Shown here piece after piece: positions 53,495 through 62,201 of a stretch of DNA of 64,000 nt (position 1 is the stretch's first letter; the number at the start of each line of letters is the position of its first letter). A program made the position numbers and the translations under genes. A model generated the notes under the pieces. That model saw nothing but the letters and a program-made list of their open reading frames with translations. It ran no database searches and was not told the DNA's origin. Origin of the DNA: CAZABC01 sp964483405 (GTDB taxonomy: Bacteria; Chloroflexota; Limnocylindria; Limnocylindrales; CSP1-4); NCBI GenBank assembly GCA_964483405.1, contig CAZABC010000010.1, positions 9,895-73,894 of the forward strand. Direction: 5' to 3'.

Positions 53495-53543
53495 CGTGGC
53501 CGGAATCCTACGCGCCGCGGTCCGGCCCCGATAGACTCGCTCG
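53495..53543. promoter_or_regulatory. Divergent promoter region between Crp and cyclase genes
   Basis: On the minus strand TAGGAT (53510-53505) precedes the crp-like ATG by 10 nt. On the plus strand TAGACT (53532-53537) precedes the cyclase ATG by 6 nt. The two boxes are only 21 bp apart, so one bound regulator could control both. Confidence 0.6.
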
Positions 53544-56500
53544 ATGGACGTCGTCGTCTGTCCCGGCTGCGGCGAGGAGAACCCCGCGAAGTTCCGGCTC
53601 TGCGGGTTCTGCGGGACGGCGCTGACGCCGATCCCCGAAACGGTCGCCTGCCCCGGCTGCGGCGAGGAGAACCCGTCGAAGTTCCGGCTCTGCGGGTTCT
53701 GCGGGACGGCGCTGATCGTGCCGGGCCGGCCGGCCGAGTCGGCGCCGGCAGCAGCGACCGCGAGCCCGACGGCCACGGGGCCCGGTCCGGCGGCGGCGCT
53801 CGTCGACGCGCGCGGTCCGGCGCCCGCACCGGTCGCCAGCGCACCGCCCGTCGAGCTGCCGGCCCAGGAGGTCCGCAAGCCGGCAACGTTCATCTTCGTC
53901 GACCTGAAGGGCTCGACCGCGCTGACCGAGCGGATCGACCAGGAGGCGATGGCCGAGATCAAGAAGCGCTACTTCTCGGCGATGGCGGCCCAGATCGAGC
54001 GCCACGGCGGGACCGTCGAGAAGTACATCGGCGACGCGATCATGGCCGTGTTCGGCGTGCCGCGGGCCCACGAGGACGACGCGCTGCGGGCCGTCCGGGC
54101 CGCCCACGGGATGCAGCACGCGCTGACCCGCCTCAACGAGGAGTTCCTCCGCTTCTACGGGGTCGAGCTCGCCAATCGGACCGGCGTCAACACCGGCGAG
54201 GTGGTCGCCAACACCGACCCGACCGCGAACCAGCAGCTCGCGACCGGCGACACGGTCAACGTCGCCGCCCGCCTCGAGCAGGCCGCCCCGCCGAACGAGA
54301 TCCTCATCGGCGAGACCACCTACGACCTCGTCCAGGCCCATGTCGAGGTCGAGCCGGTCGAGGCGCTCGAGCTCAAGGGCAAGTCGGAGCGCGTCCCGGC
54401 GTTCCGCCTGGTCGCCGTCCGCGATGCGCCGGTCGAGCGGACGGGCGCGCGGACGACGCTCGTCGGCCGGGAGCGCGAGCTGCGGGCCCTGCGCGAGGCG
54501 TTCGAGGCGTCGCTCGAGCGGCGCGACTGCCGGGTGGTCGCGGTCGTCGGTGACGCGGGCGTCGGCAAGTCGCGGCTGCTCGGCGAGTTCATGACCGAGG
54601 CCCGCCAGCGAGCGACCGTCCTCAATGGGCGCTGCCTCCCCTACGGCGACGGGATCACCTTCTGGCCGTTCGTCGAGATCGTCCGGCAGGCCGCCCGGAT
54701 CGTGCCCGACGATCCGCCCGACGTCGCCCGGGCCCGGCTCGCCGAGTTCGTCGGCGACGGGCCGGAGGCGCTCGAGGTCGTCGAGCGCGTCGCCGCGGCG
54801 ATCGGGCTGTCGGCCGGCCAGTTCCGCGTCCCCGAGCTCTTCTGGGGGTTCCGCAAGCTCGTCGAGCGCATCGCCGCCAGCCGGCCGGTCGTCCTCGTGA
54901 TCGACGACATCCACTCGGCCGAGCCGACGCTCCTCGAGCTGCTCGGCCACCTCGTCGACTCGGTCGCCGGCGCCGCGGTCCTCGTCCTGTGCTCGGCCCG
55001 CCACGAGCTCGCCGAGCGGCACGCCGAGTGGACGGTCCGACCCGGCGTCGACATCATGACGCTCGGCCAGCTGTCGGCCGAGGACAGCGCGGCGATGATC
55101 GCGACCCTCCTCGGCGGGGCGTCGCTCGACCCGGCCGTCGTCGAGCGTGTCGTGACCGCCGCCGACGGCAACCCGCTGTTCGTCGAGCAGCTCGTGTCGA
55201 TGCTCATCGACCGGGGCCAGGTCGTCCGGGTCGGCGACACCTGGCGGCTCGCCGAGACCTCGTCCGCTGTCGCGATCCCGCCGACGATCCAAGCGCTCCT
55301 CGCCGCCCGACTCGACGACCTGTCGCGTGAGGAGCGGGCCGTGGTCGAGCCGGCCTCGGTCATCGGCCTGGTCTTCCCGCGGGCCGCCGTCGAGGCGCTC
55401 GTCCCCGAGCCGGTCGCGCCCGACGTCACCGGCCACCTCGGCACCCTCGGCCGAAAGCAGCTCGTCCGGGCGGCCGTCGGCGAGGGCGTCGAGGACGAGG
55501 ACGCCTACCGGTTCCTGCACATCCTCATCCGCGATGCCGCGTACGCCGCGCTCCTCAAGCGGGCCCGGGCGACCTACCACGAGCGCTTCGTCGACTGGGC
55601 CGAGGCCGAGAACGCCGCCACCGGCCGGGGCGCCGAGTTCGAGGAGATCCACGGCTACCATCTCGAGCAGGCCTTCCGCTACCGATCCGAGCTCGGGCCC
55701 CTCGACGACCATGGCCGCGATCTCGCGCGGCGGGCGGCGACGAAGCTCGGGGCCGCCGGCCGGCGGGCGTCCACCCGCAGCGACATCCCCGCGGCCGCCA
55801 ACCTGCTCCGCCGCGCTGCGGCGCTCCTGCCGCCGGACGACCCCGACCGGCTCGAGCTCGTCGCCGATCTCGGCGAGGCGCTGACCGATCTCGGGGCGTT
55901 CGACGAGGCCCGAGCGGTCCTCGACGAGGCGGCGGCGATCGCCGGGTCGACGAGCCCCCGACTGGCGGCCCGGATCGAGGTCGCCCGGCTGTACCGCGAC
56001 CTGTACGCCTCGGACGAGACGTCGGGGACGACGGGAGCGATCGCCGCCGCCGAGCGGGCCGTGGCGACCTTCGAGGTCGAGGACGACCAGGCGGGCCTGG
56101 CCCGGGCGCTCGTCCTGCTGGCGCTGAGCCACGGCACCGCCGGCCGGTACGAGGCGGCGGCCGTCGCCGCCGAGCGGGCGGTTGCCGCCGCGGCCGCGGC
56201 CGACGACGCCAAGTTCCGGGCCCGCGGCGCCCAGGCCTACGTGTCGGCGGCGGTGTCGGGGCCGCTCGCGGTCGGCGAGGTGCTCCGGCGCTGCGAGGCG
56301 ATGCTCGCCGACGTCGCGGGCGACCGGAAGGCGACCGCGGTCATCGAGCTCGCCCTCGCCCAGCTCCATGCGATGGAGGGCCGGGCTGACGAGGGTCGGG
56401 CCCTCTACGGGCGGGCCCAGCGGGCGCTCGCCGAGCTCGGGCCGAGCGTCACCGCGTCGTCGACCGCGGTCGAGACCTCGCGGGTCGAGCGGCTGGGTGG

Positions 56501-56981
56501 CGACCTCGACGCCGCCGAGCGCGAGCTCCGCCGCGACTACGAGGCGCTCGAGGCCCTCGGCGAGGGCTACTACCGCTCGACGATCGCGGGGCTGCTCGCG
56601 GGAGTCCTCGCCGAGCGGGAGCGCGACGACGAGGCCGAGACGCTCACCCGGATCGCCGAAGGGCTGGCCGACGAGGACGACGAGTACTCACAGGCGCTGT
56701 GGCGGATGGCCCGGGCGCGGGTGCTCACCCGGCGGGGTGACGCCGCGGTCGCGGTCGAGCTCGCGGAGGCGGCCGCGGCCCTCACGGCCGAGTCCTCGGA
56801 CATCGACTTCCGGGCCGACACGCTCGTCGAGCTCGGGGTCGTCCTTGCCGCGACCGGCCGCGAGAACGACGCAGGGCCCCCCTGGCTGGAGGCCCTGGCG
56901 TGCTACGAGCGAAAGGGCGACCGGGTCTCGGCCGACCGGGTCCGGGAGCGGCTGGCCGGGCTGACGGGTGACGCCGACTGA
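53544..56981 (+). CDS. Class III nucleotide cyclase fused to AAA-type ATPase and TPR-like repeats
   Basis: The 1145-residue protein starts with two zinc ribbons (CPGCGEENPAKFRLCGFCG and a near-identical copy). After a Pro/Ala linker comes a class III cyclase domain (about residues 113-290) with the metal Asp motifs FVDLKGST and KYIGDAIMAVFG and the NVAAR helix. A P-loop ATPase follows (GDAGVGKSRLLGEF, Walker B VVLVIDDIHSAEP). The last 450 residues are helical TPR-like repeats. This layout resembles bacterial soluble-adenylyl-cyclase-like signalling proteins. The catalytic residues look complete; ATP as substrate is likely but not proven. The mRNA is probably leaderless. Confidence 0.93.
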   Translation: MDVVVCPGCGEENPAKFRLCGFCGTALTPIPETVACPGCGEENPSKFRLCGFCGTALIVPGRPAESAPAAATASPTATGPGPAAALVDARGPAPAPVASAPPVELPAQEVRKPATFIFVDLKGSTALTERIDQEAMAEIKKRYFSAMAAQIERHGGTVEKYIGDAIMAVFGVPRAHEDDALRAVRAAHGMQHALTRLNEEFLRFYGVELANRTGVNTGEVVANTDPTANQQLATGDTVNVAARLEQAAPPNEILIGETTYDLVQAHVEVEPVEALELKGKSERVPAFRLVAVRDAPVERTGARTTLVGRERELRALREAFEASLERRDCRVVAVVGDAGVGKSRLLGEFMTEARQRATVLNGRCLPYGDGITFWPFVEIVRQAARIVPDDPPDVARARLAEFVGDGPEALEVVERVAAAIGLSAGQFRVPELFWGFRKLVERIAASRPVVLVIDDIHSAEPTLLELLGHLVDSVAGAAVLVLCSARHELAERHAEWTVRPGVDIMTLGQLSAEDSAAMIATLLGGASLDPAVVERVVTAADGNPLFVEQLVSMLIDRGQVVRVGDTWRLAETSSAVAIPPTIQALLAARLDDLSREERAVVEPASVIGLVFPRAAVEALVPEPVAPDVTGHLGTLGRKQLVRAAVGEGVEDEDAYRFLHILIRDAAYAALLKRARATYHERFVDWAEAENAATGRGAEFEEIHGYHLEQAFRYRSELGPLDDHGRDLARRAATKLGAAGRRASTRSDIPAAANLLRRAAALLPPDDPDRLELVADLGEALTDLGAFDEARAVLDEAAAIAGSTSPRLAARIEVARLYRDLYASDETSGTTGAIAAAERAVATFEVEDDQAGLARALVLLALSHGTAGRYEAAAVAAERAVAAAAAADDAKFRARGAQAYVSAAVSGPLAVGEVLRRCEAMLADVAGDRKATAVIELALAQLHAMEGRADEGRALYGRAQRALAELGPSVTASSTAVETSRVERLGGDLDAAERELRRDYEALEALGEGYYRSTIAGLLAGVLAERERDDEAETLTRIAEGLADEDDEYSQALWRMARARVLTRRGDAAVAVELAEAAAALTAESSDIDFRADTLVELGVVLAATGRENDAGPPWLEALACYERKGDRVSADRVRERLAGLTGDAD
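53559..53714 (+). repeat. Recent 90-bp duplication of a zinc-ribbon module
   Basis: Bases from 53561 and 53651 are nearly identical over about 64 bp (only a few third-position-type differences), with a 90-bp period. They encode the two CxxCG-n-CxxCG ribbons at the N terminus of the cyclase protein. Confidence 0.85.
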
Positions 56982-57009
56982 CCGGCGCTCCCGTCCTGGT
57001 CTGATCGGC

Positions 57010-58041
57010 TCAGGCGCGCATCTTGCCGTTGCCGCCGGTCTGCACGACGATCGTCAGGACGCCGTTCGTGACCGACACCGAGGCGATGCACTCCTTCTGC
57101 GACCCGCTCTTGCAGCGGTACTTGTTCGTGTTCGGGATCGAGGCGATGAGCGTCCCCGCGTCGTCGTAGTGGTTGACGACGATCTTGTTGAGCTGGGGCG
57201 TCTCCGTCCCGACGTAGTACTGGAGCGTCCAGACGATCAGGTCGGCCGGCGAGTCGCCGGTGATGTCGGCCACGACGGCCGCGCCGAGGCAGAAGGCGAG
57301 CTCGGCCGGACAGGCCTCGGCGACCTCGGACAGCGTCGCGGTCGTCAGGGCCGTCGGCAGGATGATCTTGGCCGACTGGCCGTTCGTGTTCCGGGTGTCG
57401 TCGACCGCGCAGGTCGAGACCTCCTTCGATCCCTGCGCCCGATAGACGGTGACCGAGTCGCAGCTGAAGGCATTGACGGTGACGGTGCCCTCGGCGGCGA
57501 AGGTGTCCTTGTTCGCCCCGTTGTCGTTGGTGTTCTCGGCGACCTTGGCGACGGCCTTGATCGGCAGCGACGTCGCGCCGAGGCTCTCGGGCGTCGTCAC
57601 CAGCGCCGTGATCGTGAACGAGCCGCCCTTGCGGAGCGTCGCCACGTCGCAGACGAGCGGGCCGGCCGTCCCGCCGCCGGTGCAGCCCGAGGTGACGTAG
57701 CTGATCGTCACGCCGCCTGGGAAGGCCACCGGGGCCGTCGGCACGATCGCGGAGTATGGGCTCGTGTTCCGCTCCGCCGCCGGGTCGGCGTCGTAGCCCA
57801 CCGTCACGAGGACGTTGTTGAGCGTCTGGCCGCCCGTGTTCTTGACGACGACCTTGAACGAGGTCGTCTGACCGGCCGAAACGGTCGACGAGGTCAGGAT
57901 CCCGTCCGTCGTGCCGGAGCCGACGAACACGCTCCGCGAGTCGGCCCCCGTCACCGACGGGACCGCCGTCGCGAGCAGCGTCAGCGCCAGCGTGGATGCC
58001 GTGAGCAGCGCGGCGAGTCTGCCGCGGCGTTGCCGTGCCAC
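57010..58041 (-). CDS. Secreted CARDB/DUF11-like beta-sandwich protein
   Basis: GTG 58041 is chosen because GGAGGGG lies 8 nt upstream. The 343-residue product has a signal peptide (LAALLTASTLALTLLATAVP), then a domain typical of extracellular adhesion-like repeats (TTSFKVVVKNTGGQTLNNVL, ending VKAVAKVAENTNDNG-like strands). A second Cys-containing domain carries six or more cysteines. The ending GGNGKMRA is basic. No anchor is seen, so it is probably released or wall-associated. The function is unknown. Confidence 0.8.
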   Translation of the reverse strand: MARQRRGRLAALLTASTLALTLLATAVPSVTGADSRSVFVGSGTTDGILTSSTVSAGQTTSFKVVVKNTGGQTLNNVLVTVGYDADPAAERNTSPYSAIVPTAPVAFPGGVTISYVTSGCTGGGTAGPLVCDVATLRKGGSFTITALVTTPESLGATSLPIKAVAKVAENTNDNGANKDTFAAEGTVTVNAFSCDSVTVYRAQGSKEVSTCAVDDTRNTNGQSAKIILPTALTTATLSEVAEACPAELAFCLGAAVVADITGDSPADLIVWTLQYYVGTETPQLNKIVVNHYDDAGTLIASIPNTNKYRCKSGSQKECIASVSVTNGVLTIVVQTGGNGKMRA

Positions 58042-58131
58042 CGGGTACCCCTCCAAGATCGCTCGTGGCGGCACGTCGCCTCGCGTGGCGGAGCCGGGCC
58101 GCTGGGGCGGCCGGCGGGCGCAGCCGTCAGG

Positions 58132-58231
58132 NNNNNNNNNNNNNNNNNNNNNNNNNNNNNNNNNNNNNNNNNNNNNNNNNNNNNNNNNNNNNNNNNNNNN
58201 NNNNNNNNNNNNNNNNNNNNNNNNNNNNNNN
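58132..58231. other. Scaffold gap of 100 N
   Basis: Exactly 100 N lie between two minus-strand genes. Confidence 0.95.
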
Positions 58232-58233
58232 GC

Positions 58234-58875
58234 TCAGACGCGCGTCACCGGGCGCATCGGGTAGACGCCGACGATCAGCGGGCTGGCCGGGTCGAGCAGG
58301 AGCTCGAAGCCGATGTCGCCCTGCCCGAGGAGCTCCCCGAGCAGGCTCGCCTCGCGCGGCGGCAAGCCGACGAAGAACGTCCGACCGTCGACGTGGACCG
58401 GGTTGACCTCGTCGTCATGGCCGTTGAGCTCGAAGCGCCGGCGCAGCTCGTGAAGCGGCACGTAGGAGCGGCTCTTGATGAACCGCCGCAGCTGGGCGGC
58501 CGTGCACCCGCGGCTGCCTGCGTCGGGGGTCGGGCCGGTGGGGACCGGGACGGGCAGGGGCGCGGCGACCACCGGCTCGGGCGGCGTCGCGCCCGATGGG
58601 GCGCTCGACCCCGACGGGACCGGCGCGACGAGCGGCGACCGGCCTCCGGGCGCCGCCTCGGGTGCGACTTCCGGCTCGGCGGTCACGACCGCCGCCGGCG
58701 CCGCGGGCGACGGGGCCGGCGCGGGTGGCGCGCTGGCCGGCGACGCATCGACGGGCTCGGGCGGGCGCGGTCGGCCGACGTCGGCGGTCGGACGGCCGGC
58801 GCCGGGTGCGGCGCCGCCGGGGGGACGTGGACCGGGCCGGTGCCCATGGCGGGCCCGGTGCGATCGGCGACTCAT
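58234..58875 (-). CDS. Pro/Ala-rich protein with small conserved-looking C-terminal domain
   Basis: The 213-residue protein has a basic start (MSRRSHRARHGHRPG), about 100 residues of Pro/Ala-rich disordered sequence, and a folded-looking C-terminal domain of about 85 residues (QLRRFIKSRSYVPLHELRRR, FELNGHDDEVNPVHVDGRTF, FVGLPPREASLLGELLGQGD). The last part shows alternating hydrophobic strands. I do not recognise the family. The likely ribosome binding site is GAGG, 5 nt before the ATG. Its stop lies 2 nt from the gap. Confidence 0.7.
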   Translation of the reverse strand: MSRRSHRARHGHRPGPRPPGGAAPGAGRPTADVGRPRPPEPVDASPASAPPAPAPSPAAPAAVVTAEPEVAPEAAPGGRSPLVAPVPSGSSAPSGATPPEPVVAAPLPVPVPTGPTPDAGSRGCTAAQLRRFIKSRSYVPLHELRRRFELNGHDDEVNPVHVDGRTFFVGLPPREASLLGELLGQGDIGFELLLDPASPLIVGVYPMRPVTRV

Positions 58876-58977
58876 GGTTGCCTCGGCTCCCTCCCGGACG
58901 CGGCCCGGGTGGGCGGGAGCGACGACGGGACGTCGCGGGTGCTTCTGGTCGGCCGTCGCCGGGGCGACGGTGGCCCG

Positions 58978-58983
58978 ATGATA
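58978..58983 (-). promoter_or_regulatory. Possible -10 box (TATCAT) for the Pro/Ala-rich gene
   Basis: On the minus strand TATCAT lies about 100 nt before the ATG at 58875. No -35 is recognised. Confidence 0.3.
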
Positions 58984-59055
58984 CCCCCGGTCGGTCGAGC
59001 CCGCCCCCGACACCGATGGCGACCGATCGGGACGGCGACGGTCCACCCGGCGACG

Positions 59056-60645
59056 TCAGCCGTCGACGACGAGCAGCTCGCGCGGGGCCGCGTTCAGGAC
59101 GTCTGGACCGTCCGGCCGGCAGACGACGATGTCCTCGATCCGGACGCCGTAGCGACCTTCGAGGTAGATGCCGGGCTCGATGCTGAACGCCATGCCGGGC
59201 TCGAGCGGGCGGTCGTTGCCGGCGACGAGGTAGGGATCCTCGTGACCCTCGAGGCCGATCCCGTGCCCGGTCCGGTGGATGAACCGCTCGCCGTACCCGC
59301 CGGCCTCGATGATGGCGCGGGCCACGGCGTCGATCCGCGCAGCCGGGACACCCGGCGCGACGGCGGCGGTCGCGGCGGCGTTCGCCTCGCGGACGAGGGC
59401 ATGGATCCGGCGGAACTCGTCGTCGGGGCCGGCGGCCGGATCGCCCCCGGTGACCCAGATCGTCCGGGTGATGTCCGAGCCGTACCCGCCGAGCGGCCCG
59501 CCGATGTCGAGGACGATCGGCTGCCCGGGTCCGACGACCCGCTCCCCGGGCTCGTGGTGGGGCGACGCCGAGTCCGGACCGGCGGCGACGATCGCGAACT
59601 CGGCCGAGTCGTGGCCCTCGGCGACGAGGCGGTCGAGCACCTCGGCGGCGATGTCAGCCTCCGTCCGGCCGACCAGCGGTCCGGCGCAGACCGCCGCGAC
59701 GACCCGGTCGGCGGCGTGCGCGGCGGCGCGGAGCAGGGCGATCTCGTCGGCGTCCTTGACGATCCGAAGGTCGCCCAGGACCGCCGACGCCAGCCCGAAC
59801 GTGGCTTCCGGCAGCGCCGCCTGGAGCCCGAGGAGGAACGTCGCCCAGAGGCGATCGCCGACCGCGACCCGGGCCGAGGCGCCGGGTCCCCACGCGCGAA
59901 CCGGGTCGTCGGCCTGGCCGGCCCCACGGACGATGCCGGCGACGACCGCGATCGGGTCCTCGGTCTCCTCCCAGGTCACGACGTCGACGAGGCCGGCGGC
60001 CGCGGCCGGACAGCCCCGCGCCGGGAGCGCCTCGAGGCGCGGGACGACGAGCGTCGGCCGGGCCGCCGCGGTCACGACGAGCATCGTCAGCCGCTCGAGC
60101 GGGAGCGCGACATAGCCGGTCAGGTAGCGCAGGTCGGCGCCGACCCCGACGAGGACCGCACCGATCCCCCCCTCGGCGGCGGCGGCGGCCGCCCCAGCCA
60201 GCCGGGCGCCATATCGCTCGGGCGGGATGGCGGGTCGTCCGCCGTCCGGGTGGCGCAGGACCACCGGTCGCGGATCGGCGGCCAGCCACAACCCGAGGTA
60301 CCCGGGCCGCTCGGCGAGGAGCCGGTACGCGACGACCTTCTCGGCGCCCGCATCGAGCGCCGCCCGCCGCAGGTCGTGGTCGTCATGCTGGCCGACCGCG
60401 AGGACGCGCGCGCCGGCGGCGACCGCGCTCCGGATCGCCGACAGCCCGTCGTAGGCGCGGGCGGTGAGGTCGACGACGGCCACGCCGGCGCCGTCGCCGA
60501 TGGCCGACTCGAGCGAGCCGATGCTCCGGACCTGGACCGGCGCGGCCCCGGCCTCGCGCAGCCCGGCGACGATCCGGGTGCCCCAGATGAGGTCGTCGGC
60601 GACGACGACGACCGGCCCGCCGATCGCGGTCCCGCCGGTCGTCAC
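59056..60645 (-). CDS. Receiver-like domain fused to M24 (Xaa-Pro) peptidase
   Basis: The 529-residue protein has an N-terminal domain of about 115 residues with alternating strands (VVVVADDLIWGTRIVAGLRE, VAVVDLTARAYDGLSAIRS, DLRRAALDAGAEKVVAYRLL). It resembles a degenerate response-regulator receiver. The C-terminal part is an M24 metallopeptidase with all five metal ligands: Asp in VLDIGG, Asp in GSDITRT, His in HRTGHGIGLEGHEDP, Glu in SIEPGIY and Glu in RIEDIV. The usual creatinase N domain is also present (LRYLTGYVALPLERLTML). The GTG start overlaps the CBS gene stop by 4 nt. Confidence 0.9.
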   Translation of the reverse strand: MTTGGTAIGGPVVVVADDLIWGTRIVAGLREAGAAPVQVRSIGSLESAIGDGAGVAVVDLTARAYDGLSAIRSAVAAGARVLAVGQHDDHDLRRAALDAGAEKVVAYRLLAERPGYLGLWLAADPRPVVLRHPDGGRPAIPPERYGARLAGAAAAAAEGGIGAVLVGVGADLRYLTGYVALPLERLTMLVVTAAARPTLVVPRLEALPARGCPAAAAGLVDVVTWEETEDPIAVVAGIVRGAGQADDPVRAWGPGASARVAVGDRLWATFLLGLQAALPEATFGLASAVLGDLRIVKDADEIALLRAAAHAADRVVAAVCAGPLVGRTEADIAAEVLDRLVAEGHDSAEFAIVAAGPDSASPHHEPGERVVGPGQPIVLDIGGPLGGYGSDITRTIWVTGGDPAAGPDDEFRRIHALVREANAAATAAVAPGVPAARIDAVARAIIEAGGYGERFIHRTGHGIGLEGHEDPYLVAGNDRPLEPGMAFSIEPGIYLEGRYGVRIEDIVVCRPDGPDVLNAAPRELLVVDG

Positions 60646-61139
60646 GCCCCGATCGTCGTCACGTGCCGGAACACGTCCCGGGCGGCGATCAGCGCGACCG
60701 GCCGGTCGCCGTCGAGGACCGGGATGTGCCGGAAGCCGCCGACCGCCATCTTGTGGATCGCGACGGCGATCGTGTCGCCCACCCGGAGGACGACCGGGTC
60801 GCGGGTCATCACGTCGCGGACGTCGAACGAGTCGAGGCGCTTGTCGGACAGCTTCAGGAGCGCGTCGCGCTCGGTGAAGATCCCGACGAGCCGGCCGTCG
60901 GCGACGACGAGCAGGGCGTCCAGCTCCGCCTCCTGCATCCGGGCGACGGCCCGCTCGGCCGACTCGGTCGGCTCGACCGTCGCCGGAGCCGCGCCGGCGA
61001 CGGCGGCGAGATCGCCGAGGGTCGCTCCCTTGAAGGCGGCGTGCTCGGGCGGCGCCGACTCGCTCCAGAGGTCCGCCCCGCAGTTCTGGCAGGTGTCCTC
61101 GCCGGAGTAGTTCTCGGTGCCGCAGGACGGACAGCGCAT
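60642..61139 (-). CDS. Zinc-ribbon plus CBS-pair protein
   Basis: The 165-residue protein has an N-terminal zinc ribbon (CPSCGTENYSGEDTCQNCG) and two CBS motifs (AERAVARMQEAELDALLVVA to FTERDAL, and VRDVMTRDPVVLRVGDTIAV to RHIPVLDGDRPV). CBS pairs usually bind adenosyl nucleotides and sense energy state. It lies between korB and the M24 gene with 10-nt and -4-nt spacing, so it may sense energy for the oxidoreductase; that link is inference. Confidence 0.92.
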   Translation of the reverse strand: MRCPSCGTENYSGEDTCQNCGADLWSESAPPEHAAFKGATLGDLAAVAGAAPATVEPTESAERAVARMQEAELDALLVVADGRLVGIFTERDALLKLSDKRLDSFDVRDVMTRDPVVLRVGDTIAVAIHKMAVGGFRHIPVLDGDRPVALIAARDVFRHVTTIGA

Positions 61140-61149
61140 CGCTCGCCTC

Positions 61150-62199
61150 CTACTCGACCGTCCAGGTCTCGCCGGAGCGCAGGAGCGCCTCGAGGTCGCC
61201 CTCGCCGGAGCGCTGCTTCGCCGCGGCGATCTGCTCCGTGAGCAGCTCGTCGTGCGTCGGCCGGCGGACGTCGCGGAGGACCCCGACCGGGACCGGGTAG
61301 TCGGGCCACCACATCCGCGACAGCATGAACGCGAGATACGGGTCGTCGGCGTGCTGGTCGTGGACGAGGAGGTCCTCCTCGCCGATCCCGTCGCCGAGCT
61401 TGACGACCTCGGGGTGGAGCCCCACCAGCCGGATGCCCCGGTCGCGGTCCTTGCCGAAGACCATCGGCTGGCCGTGCTCGAGGACGAGCATCCGGTCCTC
61501 CCGGACGTCGCGATCGGTGAAGTCGCGGAACGCGCCGTCGTTGAAGATGTTGCAGTTCTGGAGGACCTCGACGAAGGCCGAGCCGCGATGGTGGCCGGCG
61601 GCCGTGAACGTCGCGGCGAGGTGCTCGGTGTGCGTGTCGACCGAGCGGGCGACGAAGCTCGCCTCGGCGGCCAGGGCGATCGACAGCGGCGCGATCGGGT
61701 GGTCGACCGAACCGAGCGGCGTCGACTTCGTCCGCTTCCCGAACTCCGACGTCGGCGACACCTGACCCTTCGTCAGGCCGTAGATGCGGTTGTTGTGCAT
61801 GACGACCTTGACGTCGACGTTCCGCCGCATCGAGTGGATGATGTGGTTCCCGCCGATCGAGAGCGCGTCGCCGTCACCGGTGATGACCCAGACCATGAGG
61901 TCCGGCCGGGCGGCCTTGAGCCCGGTGGCCAGCGTCGGCGCACGGCCGTGGATCGAGTGGAAGCCGTACGTGTTCATGTAGTACGGCAGGCGACCCGAGC
62001 AGCCGATGCCGCTGATGAAGACGATGTTCTCCCGCGGGACGCCGAAGTCCGGCATCACTTTCTGGGTCTGGGCGAGGATCGAGTAGTCGCCGCAGCCGGG
62101 ACACCAGCGCGGGTCCTGATCCGAGACGAAGTCCTTCCGGGTGAGCGGGACCGGCGCGGCGCCGGCCGGGCCGGGCTCGGTCGGGGTGTTCGTCGCCAT
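61150..62199 (-). CDS. korB: 2-oxoacid:ferredoxin oxidoreductase beta subunit
   Basis: The 349-residue ThDP subunit shows the cysteine-containing WCPGCGDYSIL and ISGIGCSGR blocks and the ThDP/Mg motif ITGDGDALSIGGNH followed by NNRIYGLTKGQVSPTSE. The C-terminal LQNCNIFNDGAF and MWWPDYPVPVGVL regions are typical of KorB. It follows korA by 2 nt. KorAB oxidises 2-oxoglutarate (possibly other 2-oxo acids) to acyl-CoA and reduces ferredoxin. Confidence 0.95.
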   Translation of the reverse strand: MATNTPTEPGPAGAAPVPLTRKDFVSDQDPRWCPGCGDYSILAQTQKVMPDFGVPRENIVFISGIGCSGRLPYYMNTYGFHSIHGRAPTLATGLKAARPDLMVWVITGDGDALSIGGNHIIHSMRRNVDVKVVMHNNRIYGLTKGQVSPTSEFGKRTKSTPLGSVDHPIAPLSIALAAEASFVARSVDTHTEHLAATFTAAGHHRGSAFVEVLQNCNIFNDGAFRDFTDRDVREDRMLVLEHGQPMVFGKDRDRGIRLVGLHPEVVKLGDGIGEEDLLVHDQHADDPYLAFMLSRMWWPDYPVPVGVLRDVRRPTHDELLTEQIAAAKQRSGEGDLEALLRSGETWTVE

Positions 62200-62201
62200 C
62201 G

